Assembly (NCBI GenBank): GCA_947000775.1
Contig: CAMQGK010000604.1
Location: 9,230,501 to 9,294,500, forward strand
Source of the DNA: Pterois miles
Taxonomy: Eukaryota; Chordata; Actinopteri; Perciformes; Scorpaenidae
Reading direction: 5' to 3'
DNA: 64,000 bases
The position numbers were made by a program, and so were the translations under genes. The number at the start of each line of letters is the position of its first letter. Within the stretch, counting starts at the first letter, position 1. The notes below the pieces were generated by a model. The model was not told where the DNA came from. It worked only from the letters and a program-made list of their open reading frames with translations, and ran no database searches. Shown one piece after another: positions 40,331 to 52,868 of the stretch.

Positions 40331-40830
40331 CTCCAACTTCATCCAAAACATACAGTACATTTAAATAAAAAGTCTTCTTTCCCAAGGTTTGGTGGTATGG
40401 GGCTTGAAATGTGCTGGAATAATTATAGAATTTTTCAGTGCTTAATTCTAATAATAATAATAATAATTAATAATCAATAATACTTGTTATTATTATTACT
40501 ATTATTGTAAAATCATTAAATTAATTTAACTAATACATTTAAAAGCATATTATATTTATATTTAAGTTTGCATGTATGCTTTGCACTGAAAAAAAAAATT
40601 TAAAAAGAAAAATATCATTACATTTTCAAATAAATACCTATACATCCTTACCCTGAATTAATAGAGTGCTGCGGGGACATATTTTTGAAGCCAGAAGTTA
40701 GCATCACCCTGGTTACCTCGCCAAAAAATCCAATGTAATTTTTCTGTTGGATTTTGGCTAAATACAGAAAATAAGCTCTGTGGCAAACAAATGTTTATAA
40801 CATGTTTTGTTCCTCAAGAAAAACTTCAGA

Positions 40831-41132
40831 AGAAAGAAAGAAAGAAAGATATTCCTTTATTAGTCCCACAGTGGGGAAATTCAGTTTTACACTCTGTTTT
40901 TCACACACAGTACATATACATGCGTCAATGGAGAGATGTCAGAGTGATGGGGCTGCTCCTGACAAGCGCCCAGAGCAGTTGGGGGTTTGGTGCCTTGCTC
41001 AGGGGCACCTCGGCAGTTGCCTCTCCAGCAACCAGTTGGTCTTGGTCCATGGTCTTGGTCCATTGGGGTCTTGAACCCGTGACGTCCGCGTCCTAACCCA
41101 AGTCCTTACAGACTGAGCTACTGCCGCCCCCA
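40831..41132 (-). mobile_element. AFC-like tRNA-derived SINE, full length
   Basis: Read on the complement, the head is GGGGGCGGCAGTAGCTCAGT, then CTGTAAGGACTTGGG (A-box region) and a B-box-like ACGGGTTCAAGACCC. The body contains TTGCTGGAGAGGCAACTGCC and GCCCCTGAGCAAGGCACC. The 3' end is GGGACTAATAAAGGAATATC followed by a (TTTC)n tail. A short repeat CAGAAG on both flanks may be the target duplication. ORFs across it are artefacts. Confidence 0.85.
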
Positions 41133-42111
41133 GAAGTGACCAGTATATGCTTTTTGAAGTGTAAATGCAATCGGCCGAAGTAAAAGCTATATATAAGTTA
41201 GGCTATGAAACGACACCACAGTCACATGACTTCATGACACCAAAGCTAAAGCCAAACTAGTGTTTGGCATGATGATGTTTAGTAGTCTCATTTAGCCAGT
41301 TGTTAGCAACCACCTTTATTAAGACATTTAAAAGCTTCAAAATTCACAAGTGGGGAATTTACTGATGTAAAAAGAAAACACTAAAATCTCTTTAGCTTGT
41401 ATTAACCACAGACCTTATTTCAGGCAGCTAACTAAAAACCCACTGACTTTGAGACGAGTGAACCGGAAAAGTTAAAATGTTAATGAATTTCACAGTTTAA
41501 AGACTCATTGCTGCAGCACTTTATAATTCTTTGTTTTAATTTTTTTTTAAATTTTTCACTTTTCATTACATTTGACTGTTTCAACATCGATTTTGTATTT
41601 TCTGTTTCTTTGAAATGAGCTCAAATATATCTGTAACCCCATCCAATGATGCCTACCCATAAGTTAAACCCTGACATCAACTGTGGAGGGTATCAACACA
41701 ACAGTGTTTGGAAAGGAACCGTTATTCAATGGGGAATAGACACAAGACCAGCACACCAATACAAGTGTTGTCTTTTACGGTCCTCAGGTTGACACTGTTG
41801 ACGCCATTTTAATTGATTTTAATTAAACATTTCAAAGCTGGTATTATTCCAGTTAGTGGCTTACAGCTCAATATAGCAGCTGTAGCGGCTGGGGGAGCCA
41901 ATTCATTTTATTATTTGCATCTATACTTTTCTTACTGTTACATGTGAAAAGGCATACGGTTCCTCTGTCTGTCTGCTAAACCTTGGCCCTAATATTTTGA
42001 TTTATATACTCATTTAGTACAATTGCTGAGAAAATAGGTAGTGTGGGTGCTGATTTGATTTGTATAGAGGTTTGATTTTTATTAAATTATTTTACACTAG
42101 ACCAGGGGAAA

Positions 42112-43429
42112 ATGTTGCATCATACACTTTTACTTTATAAATGCCTAAATATGCCCGATGGCCAGTCCAGCGGTGCCACAGACAACTCTGTGATTTTCCA
42201 GAAGATGAGAGAGACCTTTCAGCACTGCCAGAAGCTTGTTAATGACCCAGGAAGAAGTGTTGATGTCCTTTCAACCTTCTCAAGATTCCTGCATACAAAA
42301 GGATCGGTAAGTAAGGTATTGTATATTTTGAATGTCTTGAAATTTGTAGTAACTGTTGTTTAATTTCCTAAAGGTGGACCAAGACTTCACTGTCCTGTTT
42401 GGTGAAGACACATCCTCCACGCTGCTTCAGAAATGGGATGTTTTCTTAAAACTAAATGTCATAAAAGAGGCTAAGCGGCTCACTTCAACACCAGAGTTGT
42501 GTCGCTCGGTGCAGTCGGCAGAAAATCCCCCAGGAGATGATCTTAATGGCTCTGAGTGAGTTTTACTTTTTGGCTTATTTGTAAAGCAATTTGAATTTAC
42601 AGTAGATTCATTCATTGTTATATGATTAAAATTAGATCAGAAGAATACTTGTGAACGTCTTAACTAGATGTGTTTATTCTTGTGCATCTCTCACAATTGA
42701 CCTGTTGTTTGGGATGAGTATAAACAATGGATGGAAGAGTGTCATAAATATCATATTCCCTCGTTTTCGTTGAAAATCAAAGAATTCATTTTGAAGAGTT
42801 TGTTTATTGATGTGCCTTTTTATCCTAAGCCTACAACCAAAAAATGGCGTCCCTGCTGTTGCTGATAAATCTCCTTCCCCCAACACCAGGCGGACCAAAG
42901 TCTCCAAAAATCAGTGCAAGTGATGCAGTTGAGGCTTGTAATCTTTCATGAGGTAATTATAATATTATGGTTATTATAATAATTTTGCAAGTCACCTTCT
43001 TAGCTACAAGTGTAATTGAGTCAAGTGTAAATAGCCAGCCAGAAGATGATTGAACAAACATTTTTACTTTTTAGTTTTGTCTGTGGCTGCAGATCATTCC
43101 TGTGAATAACTTTTTCTTGTTCTTTATCTCAACGCCAGACATGCTGCAGTCTGGGGGAGCATCTCCATAACCATGAAGGTCAGCAGCCGTACTTCCTCGG
43201 TGTTGGGCGTCAGAAGGGCAAGACTGACAACTTCTACATGGATGAGCATCTCATTCCATGCCAGGCAAACCGCTCACTCAGGGCATTTGATGAAATCTTC
43301 AAAACACATTTTGTGTTTAATTTGTCTTATGATGCTCCATTGGTAAACTCCTGCACATTCTTGCAGACAACAGTGTTTAACATTGATGTGGAGAAAATGA
43401 AGGAGTCACCCAGTATGAGAGACTTGTGA
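42112..43429 (+). pseudogene. 5'-truncated, frame-disrupted copy of a teleost multi-copy protein family
   Basis: Coding-like blocks are: 42,151-42,306 (MPDGQSSGATDN... to LHTKGS, strong GTAAGT donor); 42,374-42,555 (VDQDFTVLFGEDTSSTLLQK...); 42,830-42,951; 43,139-43,429 (TCCSLGEHLHNHEGQQPYFL... to ESPSMRDL stop). The FGEDTSS block, the HLIPCQA block and the FDEIFKTHFVFN block belong to a large fish-specific family of uncharacterised proteins, some annotated as SAM-domain-3-like. The 42,830-42,951 exon is broken: the recognisable residues MASLLLLINLLPPTPGG and LRLVIFHE are in different frames, and neither is in phase with the exon before. The N-terminal half of the family is missing. I infer a decayed gene copy, though an unusual splice form is possible. 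Confidence 0.6.
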
Positions 43430-43708
43430 ACCAGACTGCTTAACCAGCCAGGACCGCTCTTACTCTGAGTACGAGGCTAGAAAAATGTTGGCCTGTTTTT
43501 TGTGTTTTCTGTCTTTTTTTTTTTTTAACAAGCTATTCACAGAGAATTTTGATGACCATCGTCATGCATTCAGAGTTTTACGTACTGAAGAAGATGTATA
43601 TTGAAAAAGTCTGAATTAAAATTTCACAAACCATTTTCATCCGTTTCAGATGAGAAAATGTACATTTTACTTGCATTTACAACGTTTTAATGTACAGTGA
43701 ACAGGTAA

Positions 43709-43714
43709 AATAAA
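43709..43714 (+). terminator. Polyadenylation signal of the decayed gene copy
   Basis: AATAAA lies about 280 bp past the last in-frame stop (43,427-43,429). Use cannot be shown. Confidence 0.4.
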
Positions 43715-44749
43715 TGCCATTCTTGGAAATGTGTTTTGTTTTATGGAATGGAAGTGTGACTGGTCTTATCCCTTAGTGTTAATTTAACTTTGCTTAGCGA
43801 GTTGAAGAGGGAGCTCTGGCACAGCATTAAATGTTTGATGTTTAAAATGATAAAAACAGCCATGTTTCATAATTTCATGATTGAATACTATTAGAAAATG
43901 TGTTTCTGAATCAATATTTTCCTTATGTCACATGGATATTTACATTCAATGTTTAGATTTGAATAGCTTGTTAAAATAATTAACCCAAACTACAATATTA
44001 ATATTGCAAATTATACAGTAAAACTGCTTTTCTGAAAAAGACTCTTCTCTAAGAGGCAAAACCATAAATTTCCTTAAATATTAAGGCATTGCACAGCTTT
44101 CCAAATCAATATACAGCACACCAAATATTTATATAGCTTAGACATAATTTGACATTCAAAGAGGAAGTGTGATTTTTAGATCTACATTAAGAACAAATGT
44201 CAAAAATAAAAAAAGAAATTTATATTTTTTTATATTTTAACGTGTTATTATGGTGTTTACTTTGACAGCCCTAATATACTGTATATATTAAATTTTATTC
44301 CCCAGTGTGCAGCTAAGCAGCAGCTCCTGACATACTCAAACTAAACCGCTCACAAGGTCGGACAATCTTATCATCTGTGACGTTTGCTTTAAGTTTTACT
44401 GTGATGTCTGAAGATTGATGGATAAGGTCAAGTGTTTGTGAAAGGAAGCAACTAAGAAATACACAGATCAGCTGTGCAGATGCATGGATTTCAATTTGAC
44501 CACCTAACATACTCATCATGGAACATCATCGCCTTAATAACACATATTAGGACCTTTGAAGACAAAATATTTGAAGGCACTTTTAAGGTAATAATAATCA
44601 ACTATTTATTTTAACCAGCATTATTAATTACACTTGACAATGAAATTACTTCACAATATTTAAAAAATTATTAATAATGTTAGAATTTATTTTAACAGTA
44701 ATGTTAAATAATAATAAATACTAAATAATGTATAAAATAAAATTAATGT

Positions 44750-44866
44750 TGCATATGTATATGTATATATATATACAGTATATATATATATATATATATG
44801 TGTACATATAAGATAAGATAAGATAAGATAAGATGAACCTTTATTAATCCCCGGAGGGGAGGGGAG

Positions 44867-44945
<79 letters not shown>
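44750..44945. repeat. (TA)n and (AGATA)n microsatellites around a LINE-like 3' tail
   Basis: TA tracts flank AGATAAGATAAGATAAGATG followed by AACCTTTATTAATCCCCGGA. The latter is the 3' end of a fish LINE, probably Rex1-like. The right-arm counterpart at 60,177-60,352 has different tract lengths. Confidence 0.8.
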
Positions 44946-44948
<3 letters not shown>

Positions 44949-45283
44949 TGTTGCTTTAATGCAGCAAAGAAATTAGTGGCATTAAAACTAATTTAGATTA
45001 ACTATGTCTTTGACAACCCTATTTATAATATAATATACATTATCAGTGAGTTTGTCTCACATGCACTATATAGTAGTATTCAGAAGATAAACTGTACACA
45101 TACACTAAGGTACTGTATTCAGTGTGAAAAGCTAAACAGCATTTTTCCGGACTCTTTCTTGACTTGTGAGCAAGTGTCAACATCCGGCCGTGGACGCGTG
45201 TGAGGAACGTCCCAAACCCACCAGCACAGAAGAAGAAGAACATGGAAACAACGTCCTCTGCACTGGTCGGGCTGGGGCGCTCC

Positions 45284-45422
45284 TCATCGCCTGGGCTGGT
45301 GGGTGATGCTGGTGGTGGTGGTGGTGCCAGATGAGTCCTGAAACAGGAAAACAAATAGTGAATACTTCTGAGCACAGATATACAACCTCAGCATTGTTGG
45401 TAGATATATCGTTGAATTTGGC
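45284..45422 (-). CDS. Candidate alternative terminal exons of the left palindrome gene
   Basis: Mirror of 59,700-59,838. The exons are 45,387-45,422 (AKFNDISTNNAE) and 45,284-45,337 (DSSGTTTTTSITHQPRR then stop). They follow pyrimidine-rich acceptors and are phase 0 with the GAGCAG/GTAAGT donor at 46,414. The donor after the first small exon (GAG/GTTGTA) is weak. Inference only. Confidence 0.35.
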
Positions 45423-46377
45423 CTGCAATAATGGAATGAAATCAATCAAGTTTAGTTTTCATGTTACTATCTACTACAGTCACTGTACTTACTTAGCTGA
45501 TTGAAAGAAAGGCGAACCACCCGTCCGGTTCTGTAGTTGTCCATCCTTCTCGGCTCAGAGTAACAACTTCTTCTCATCGTCATGGAAATCCTGGATGTTG
45601 AGCCTCAGTCCTCTGTGTTGCCGCTTCCCGTGGATCGATACAGACACCCACACCTAACTAAGAAATCATGATGAGTGATGAGTGTCAGTAACAAATCTTT
45701 CAATTATAGAAGTAAAGTAATGTGAGTGAGATTAGGACGTGCAGAAGAAGTATTAACTTACTTTTGGATTAGCTATCTTCACTGCATCCCGAATTTCCCT
45801 CCGGTGATTAATAAAGTTTCATCTTATCTTAAAGAAAAAAACACTTAAAGGCAAAACAGAGTGAGCAAAATTAATTATTAGACTTATTATTATTATACTA
45901 TTAAATATGTGAAATAATCAACTTACCTGTGGTACTTGTGGTTACCTGTGGGCTTCAGCCTTGGCACATGGGACACCTGCTCAACCAAGTTAGCTAAACA
46001 GCGCCCCCACAGTGTAGTTTTAAAACATCAGAGATCTACAGGGTGGATTCATCAGTTGAAGTCACATTGTCATGCTGGATCCCTGCAACTCTCTTCCCTG
46101 CTCTTGGTTGAGGGAAAAGCCAAGGACCCAAGTTGAGGGTATTGTCATTAATTGTCAACTTACCTGTGGTTCAGTCATCAGCATAGTTTAAAATATCAGA
46201 GTACTAGAGATGACTCATCAGTTGAAGTCAGATTCTCATACTTACCTTGTCGTCATGGGTTAGGTGAGCTTGTTTGATTCAAAAGTTACCTGGAGCTTTA
46301 TGAGCCCTGCCTGAAACAAAAGCTTTCCAAGTTTCCAATTCTGCAGCAAACTGGACTGTTTTTCCAAATTGGAGTCA

Positions 46378-49300
46378 TTACCACTGACCCACCCTCTGCC
46401 TCTTTGTACTTACCTGCTCTATGTCACACTCTTCCCTGCTCCTCTTTCTGGAGAAGCTGACTGATGGCTGACCCAGATGCTGAGGAACACCAACAGGACT
46501 GGCAGCATCATCAACAGGACCGACAAAAGGAATGGCATTAGGGTCGCCACGTTGGGACGGTGAAGGGGAGAGAGGACTGAAGTTGTCATATGCATTGTCT
46601 GCAATGTCCTCTTCATCCTCATCCTCATCAACAGGATCGATGAGAGGAATGGTATTAGGATCGCCACGTTCATATGGCGGAGGGGAGAGAGGACTGAAGT
46701 TGTCATATGCATTGTCTGCAATGTCCTCTTCATCCTCATCAATAGGACCGATGAGAGGAATGGTATTAGGATCGCCACGTTCATATGGCGGAGGGGAGAG
46801 AGGACTGAAGTTGTCATATGCATTCCTTGCAATGTCCTCTTCATCCTCATCCTCATCAATAGGACCGATGAGAGGAATGGTATTAGGATCGCCACGTTCA
46901 TATGGCGGAGGGGAGAGAGGACTGAAGCTGTCATATGCATTGTCTGCAATGTCCTCTTCATCCTCATCCTCATCAACAGGAGCGATGAGAGGAATGGTAT
47001 TAGGATCGCCACGTTCATATGGCGGAGGGGAGAGAGGACTGAAGTTGTCATATGCATTGTCTGCAATGTCCTCTTCATCCTCATCCTCATCAATAGGAGC
47101 GATGAGAGGAATGGTATTAGGATCGCCACGTTCATATGGCGGAGGGGAGAGAGGACTGAAGTTGTCATATGCATTCCTTGCAATGTCGTCTTCATCCTCC
47201 TCAACAAGACCGACGAAAGGAATGGTATTAGGATCGCCACGTTCGTACGGCGGAGGGGAGAGAGGACTGAAGTTGTCATATGCATTCCTTGCAATGTCGT
47301 CTTCATCCTCCTCAACAAGACCGACGAAAGGAATGGCATTAGGATCGCCACGTTCGTACGGCGGAGGGGAGAGAGGACTGAAGTTGTCATATGCATTCCT
47401 TGCAATGTCGTCTTCATCCTCCTCAACAAGACCGACGAAAGGAATGGCATTAGGATCACCACGTTCGTACGGCGGAGGGGAGAGAGGACTGAAGTTGTCA
47501 TATGCATTCCTTGCAATGTCCTCTTCATCCTCATCCTCATCAGCGTCAGCGTCTCCTACCACTTCCTCATTGGGCTCCCATTGTTGACCATCTTCCTCAA
47601 ATTCACCTTCAAATCCATACTCACCTTCATTTTCCACATCATACATACCATCGTCAGCGCCTTCGATGTCACTGTCAAGGATGTAGTCGACCTCCGCTGA
47701 GGGAGAAAAAGTTAAAGAACTTGTAAATTTGAATTCAAATTATAAAGATTTTTCATAGCATTAAATATTTTGGATTAAATAAGCATCAAATTTAAGCTTA
47801 GAACAGTACAGTTTAAACAAATACTAGCTAGCGATAGGATCATTTAGATAAAATGAATGAATGCAGTGCGGTCATTTTGATTCTCACAAATAAAAGTAAT
47901 AATTTTAAAAACTATCAGAGTATGTAATACATTTAAACAGGTACATACTTTTTTTTTTATTTCAATAATATTTTTAAGATATTCAAATTAATTTGTATCA
48001 CTTTTTCTGCATCATTGTAAATACTTTTTTCTTGAATAGAGGATTTCAGGATTTTGTCTGCACCCTGAGAAATTTAGACATTAACCATAGATGTCAGTTG
48101 TCTGATATAAAAAAAATATATATCAAATATGTTGTGTTTTATAACAGATATTGCAATTCTACTGTCTAAGGACACGTGGAAATCATCAAATGTTTTTCTA
48201 ATATGCAGCTTGCGAGGTCTGCTACATTAGCTTTGACTCTTGAGTCAACAGCAATTTCAAGTTACTTTTAAACATGGTTCAAAATACACAATTACTATGT
48301 TGTTTAGTAACAACTCATAATAAATACTTCAGAAGAAAGGGTGATCTTAAACTAGATCTGTTTGCTTTGAATTAAACTTTAAGTCTGAGTCAAAGTCTGC
48401 AAATTTCATGGTAATTAGGTGATAATTACCAAGAAACCTATTTAAAATTTCTTCAGAATTACTGACAAATTACCCCAATATTTACCTCAACACTGATCGA
48501 AAATGACTTTATTATAAACATGATTTAATAATTCTATGCTAAAATAACATATAATAGATAAAATAGGGCCTTTAGCCTTGAGAAGAAGCTGTGTGTGATG
48601 AAAAAACAAAACTAATCGAAGACACTGATCAGGAACAAACAAACAAACACACACACACAAAAATTAATAATAACCTAAAAATAATAATAAAATAACCTGG
48701 TACCTAATGTAGTGATTCGGGGAGTTTTCAAAGAAATTTCAAAGAAGTTATTAGATAATTATCATCAGCAGACACAAATAAAGCATATCAATTGCCATTA
48801 TATTATTTTCCAGGGAAAATGTATTGAATAAATTAATAGTGGAATGTAATTATTGGTGTAAGATCAATTTGGGGGTACATTTTGGGGTAATATTGTAGTA
48901 AATCCAAAGACTTGTAAAACAGGTTACTTTCTAATTATCACCTAAGGACTCAGAAATGTGGCACAGATGTATTTAGATGAAAAAAAATCCCAGAAGTTAT
49001 TTGTAAATTAAAAAAATGTTAATATGGCGTGAAGTAATATGGATATGAACAGTTCTATTTGAAATTAAGTCATATTATAATTGCATTAACTCATTTTATG
49101 ACCACAGTTGTGGGACGTGAAGAAAAGTAGTGTTTGAACCCATAAAATGCTTCATACAATTGATTCAATCACATTATTTAGTCATTATTTTGATCTCACT
49201 TAAAACTACCGGTATAGATGCAGAAACAGCCTTAAATGCTCAACATCCTGAAATAAATGCGCACAAAGCATCATTTGAGTGATGTGAAACACCAACATGT

Positions 49301-50015
49301 CAACGACGTGATGACTGTTGTCAACACTTGAGGTGCGTTCACTGACTCTCCTCCACTAACGTCCTGAACGCAACATGAACTGGTGCATTCTGACTTCATC
49401 TAATGTGATAAACTCTGAAACTAAAAGGACTAAAAGTTTCTGCGTCAGCTCCGGATGCGACAAAAACAAAAGAGCTCATCAGCAGAACAACGGGCCCTAT
49501 CTGCTTCCGTTATACCTGAACGCTACGTTACGCTACGTTACGTTACGTTACGTTACTTTACGTCCTGGCCTCCGCTCCTAATCAGCCATCGTTTCCATGG
49601 TGCACAACTTCAACATATTGTCGCATCTTATGAAATTTGGCCCGTGCGCCATTTTTTAGTTATTTTGATGAGTCACGTATGTCCTCAAACCAAAAGAAGA
49701 GTGTTTTAAATCATTACACTGAATTTTAACACACCCCAATCACATTTCCCGGCAGATTTAAGACATTCTGTGCATCAGTCATCATTATATCATCTAGTTA
49801 TTCATCATTTATCAACCATTTTACACTGATAAATTAGTGTTTTCAAAATATGCATGTCAGGCCTAACATGTTGTAAACAGATCACCTTAAACTCCCTCCA
49901 CCCTTAAAGCTTTTAATGCGACGAGTTAATAAATTACTGAGAAGTAAAAGGATGTAATAAATGTAAAAGTTGTCTTACCAGCATCGGGGAAGAACTCGTC
50001 AGGGGGCAGGCCCAT
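46378..50015 (-). CDS. Acidic PPPY-repeat protein, left-arm copy (451 aa)
   Basis: Unrecognised gene. Exon 1 coding is 49,979-50,015 (MGLPPDEFFPDA plus one base; CACCATGG start). Exon 2 is 46,378-47,696. The GT-AG intron is about 2.3 kb. After an acidic leader (AEVDYILDSDIEGADDG...) come nine repeats of about 37-40 residues, consensus EDEDEEDIARNAYDNFSPLS plus PPPYERGDPNTIPLI. Eight carry PPPY, a class I WW-domain ligand. The ninth is degenerate (SPSPSQRGD). The tail has KRSREE and KRQR, a bipartite nuclear-localisation-like signal. There is no signal peptide or membrane segment. The repeat keeps other frames open too. I chose this frame because exon 1, the splice phase, the Kozak context and the TATA box all support it. 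A perfect CAG/GTAAGT donor at 46,414 offers an alternative end. By inference it is a nuclear or nucleocytoplasmic scaffold for WW-domain proteins such as NEDD4-type ligases. Confidence 0.7.
47700..49978 (-). other. Intron 1 of the left palindrome gene
   Basis: AT-rich with no recognisable gene. The TAATTATCACCTAAGGACTC-type stretches around 48,400 and 48,940 are similar to each other. It contains the (CGTTA)n array at about 49,521-49,562. The right-arm intron is about 660 bp longer because of an extra segment. Confidence 0.6.
49521..49562. repeat. (ACGTT)n pentamer array, left arm
   Basis: Tandem CGCTACGTTACGCTACGTTA-type pentamers, CpG-bearing in every unit. Mirrored at about 54,911-54,954. 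Confidence 0.85.
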
Positions 50016-50231
50016 GGTGCAGGTGTTGCTCCTCCTCAGTAGCTCAGTAAAGGTGACGGATGTGTTTCTTCAGTAAAATCCGGTGTCCGGTAGTAGAAAC
50101 AGTGTGTTTTTCTGTCAGCGGTTTACAGCTCCAACAGCGTGCTCGCCAAAGTTTACAATGCAATTAACAATCCAACTCCGTCCAACTCTCCAAGAAGCCA
50201 ATTGCAAAGTGAGGAACGACGAGAGCTGCTG

Positions 50232-50241
50232 CCTTTATATA
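50232..50241 (-). promoter_or_regulatory. TATA box of the left palindrome gene
   Basis: The complement reads TATATAAAGG, about 217 bp upstream of the start codon. The next upstream sequence is GCCATGGTAACAGGGG, half an X-box-like (RFX) palindrome. The transcription start is expected about 30 bp downstream. Confidence 0.6.
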
Positions 50242-50845
50242 CCCCTGTTACCATGGCATTCAGTGACGCGCGTGCGTGCGTGTGAGCGAGCGAGGCAGAC
50301 AGAGTTTTTTCTCATATTTGTTCATATAATTTTGTATTTTTCAGGGCTGTCACGGTGCGATGTGTTGTATATTTTTGCACTTGCAAAGGATGTTTTGAAC
50401 ACCGAAGGCCAAAAATAAATCAATGATAATTGTAATAATTTATAATACAGAATATAAATAAAGTACCAGTAAAAGACTTTTCCGATTGATACTTCAATGT
50501 ATTGTGGAAGAAAACAAGACTATGGTGAACAATCTGTTATTTTAGAGGGAAGGAGAGATAAAATATGTGTGTAAACAGTGGCTACCTACAGTAGGGTAGG
50601 GTAGAGTCCTGGGAAATAACACTGAAGTTTGGGAATAATGCTTATCAACACTGATATGCTGCACAACCTATAAAGAAAAACATAAGTCTGATGAGCAAAA
50701 TCACATGTTTTTTATTAGTGCTGAATCACAAACATGCCCCACTTCTCCCTGCTAATGATATCAGAAAAATAAAACCAAAATAACTATTTTTGTGTATTTC
50801 GCGTGTGGAAGACTCCGGCGATGTGCAATTCGTGCTCGGACAGAG

Positions 50846-51000
50846 TGGACAGGCAGATGGGTAGGAAGACAGGTAGGTAGGCTGGTAAATTAACAGGCTG
50901 GTAGGCAGACAGGCTCATAGGTAGGTTGGCAGGCTTGTAGGTAGGTAGGCAGGTAGGTAGGTAGGCAGGCTGATAGATAGACAAGCAGGCAGGTATGTAG
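50846..51000 (-). repeat. Minisatellite of CCTAC-rich units, left arm
   Basis: Complement of TACCTACCTACAAGCCTGCC and related units. One copy of the ~84-bp higher-order unit is present here against three in the right arm (53,338-53,600). Confidence 0.8.
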
Positions 51001-51155
51001 ATGAAAATTGTAATCATTTATAATACAGAATATAAATAAAGTACCAGTAAAAGATTTTTCCTATTGATACTTCAATGTATTGTGGAAGAAAACAAGACTA
51101 TGGTGAAGAATCTGTTATTTTAAAGGGAAGGATAAAATATGTTTGTAAATAGTGG

Positions 51156-51437
51156 CTACCTACAGTATGCCAATGTTTGCTGGTATGCAAACTGTAGGGG
51201 GTCCAGGGAGTCGCTCACCAGGGGCCTGAGGTGCTGCAGGACCAGTCTCTCCAGGATCTTTATGACGTGTGACGTCAGAGCGACTGGCCTGTAGTCATTG
51301 GGGGTGCTAAGGAGTCCTTTCTTGGGCACTGGGACGATGCAGGAGGTCTTCCAGAGCTGTGGTACCTTCTTCAACCTGAGGGAGAGGTTGAAGAGGTGCT
51401 GGAACGCTCCAGCTGCCCTGTACATGCCATATGCCAT
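51156..51437 (-). mobile_element. LINE reverse-transcriptase fragment, left arm
   Basis: The translation contains HLFNLSLRLKKVPQLWKTS, IVPVPKKG, NDYRPVALTSHVIKILERL and DPLQFAYQ. This is the N-terminal part of the reverse transcriptase of a CR1/Rex1-type non-LTR element. It is about 90 residues, truncated on both sides, with no catalytic YADD box. It is identical in translation to the right-arm copy at 52,869-53,150. Confidence 0.8.
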
Positions 51438-51510
51438 ATCAGAAAAATAAAACTAAAAAAATATCAGAAAATTAAAACCAAAATAACTATTTTCTTTTTA
51501 AACAAATCTG

Positions 51511-51668
51511 GGGTGCTGTTGTAGCTCACTTGGTAGAGTAGGTGCCCCATGTATTATGGCCAAGTCCTTGCTGACCCTTTTGACCCTTTTGACCCTCATC
51601 CCTCTGTCTCGCCCTTTCAACACTATCACTGTCAGTAACAAAAATGGAAAAAACTCTCAAAAAGATAA
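51511..51668 (+). mobile_element. tRNA-derived SINE fragment, left arm
   Basis: The head GGGGTGCTGTTGTAGCTCAC, then TTGGTAGAGTAGGTGCCCCA, then a body with CATCCCTCTGTCTCGCCC. The relative is at 27,456. It is mirrored at about 52,638-52,795. Confidence 0.65.
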
Positions 51669-51902
51669 TATTTAAAAATAAAAACAATTATAATTGACCA
51701 AATCTATTTTTTGTTTGTTTTTTTTGTATAGAAAATTATCATTATGAACATAAACAATGAACATGGCTGTTGTTAATACTCAGAGCTGTCAAGCTAGCAG
51801 CGTGTGGAAGACTCTGGTGATGTGCAATTAGTGCTCGGACACAGTGGACAGGAAGACAGGTAGGAAGACAGGTAGGTAGGTAGGTAGGCAGGCTGGTAGG
51901 TA

Positions 51903-52402
51903 GTGAAGAGATGGTGAACTGTGAATGAGCTGTATGTATCAAAATAACTAGCTATGATGGTTCTGCTGCTGCATTGTTCATATCAGGTCGTTGGCAGCTG
52001 ACACATAGACTACACACTGAACTACCTACCTACCTACCTACCTACCAGCCTACCTACCTACCTACCTACCTACCAGCCTACCTACCTACCTATTTACCAG
52101 CCTGCCTACCTACCTACCTACCTACCTACCAGCCTATCTACCTACCTACCGACCTACCTACCTACATACCTACCTGTCTACCAACCTACCTACCTACCTA
52201 CCTGTCTACCGACCTACCTACTAGCCTGCGTACCTACCTACCTACCTACCTACCGACCTACCTACCTACATACCTACCTACCTACCTACCTACCTGTCTA
52301 CCGACCTACCTACTAGCCTGCGTACCTACCTACCTACCTACCTACCGACCTACCTACCTACATACCTACCTACCTACCTACCTACCTACCAACCGACCTA
52401 CC
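51903..52402. repeat. Palindrome spacer with (CTAC)n array
   Basis: 51,903-52,020 is sequence not shared between the arms. 52,021-52,402 is a tetranucleotide CTAC array with CCGA, CTGT and CATA variants and a higher-order periodicity. The geometric centre of the inner arms is near 52,152. The long Thr/Tyr/Leu/Pro ORF across it is only the translation of the array. Confidence 0.85.
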
Positions 52403-52637
52403 TACCTACCTACCGACCTACCTACCTACCTACCTGTCTTCCTACCTGTCTTCCTGTCCACTGTGTCCGAGCACTAATTGCACATCACCAGAGTCTTCCA
52501 CACGCTGCTAGCTTGACAGCTGTGAGTATTAACAACAGCCATGTTCATTGTTTATGTTCATAATGATAATTTTCTATACAAAAAAAAACAAACAAAAAAT
52601 AGATTTGGTCAATTATAATTGTTTTTATTTTTAAATA

Positions 52638-52795
52638 TTATCTTTTTGAGAGTTTTTTCCATTTTTGTTACTGACAGTGATAGTGTTGAAAGGGCGAGAC
52701 AGAGGGATGAGGGTCAAAAGGGTCAAAAGGGTCAGCAAGGACTTGGCCATAATACATGGGGCACCTACTCTACCAAGTGAGCTACAACAGCACCC
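52638..52795 (-). mobile_element. tRNA-derived SINE fragment, right arm
   Basis: Inverted twin of 51,511-51,668, with the same truncated body. Confidence 0.65.
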
Positions 52796-52868
52796 CAGAT
52801 TTGTTTAAAAAGAAAATAGTTATTTTGGTTTTATTTTTCTGATATTTTTTTAGTTTTATTTTTCTGAT

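Larger units (their letters stand above)
44239..51902. repeat. Left arm of a giant palindrome
   Basis: The whole stretch recurs inverted in 52,403-60,870. Paired positions have a constant coordinate sum over long blocks: about 104,306 near the centre, 104,473 from about 49,375 to 50,418, 105,134 near 47,646, and 105,122 from 45,043 to 46,378. The steps mark indels of 168, about 661 and 12 bp. The outer end lies in a stub of a 'GGGCTGTCAA' terminal repeat (ACTTTGACAGCCCTA, 44,262-44,276). Confidence 0.95.

Noticed and set aside
40791..41096. ORFs with 'MERCQSEGAAPDKRPEQLG'-like starts, repeated at 25,411 and 37,747
   Set aside because: They are the AFC-like SINE read on its antisense strand.
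46532..47587. Long Ser-rich ORF antisense to the PPPY exon (and its twin at 57,547-58,551), plus the second sense frame
   Set aside because: Repeat units are multiples of three bases, so all frames stay open together. Only the acidic frame links to exon 1 by a valid phase.
51974..52477. A 167-residue Leu-Pro-Thr-Tyr repeat ORF
   Set aside because: It is the translation of a (CTAC)n array with no splice or promoter context.
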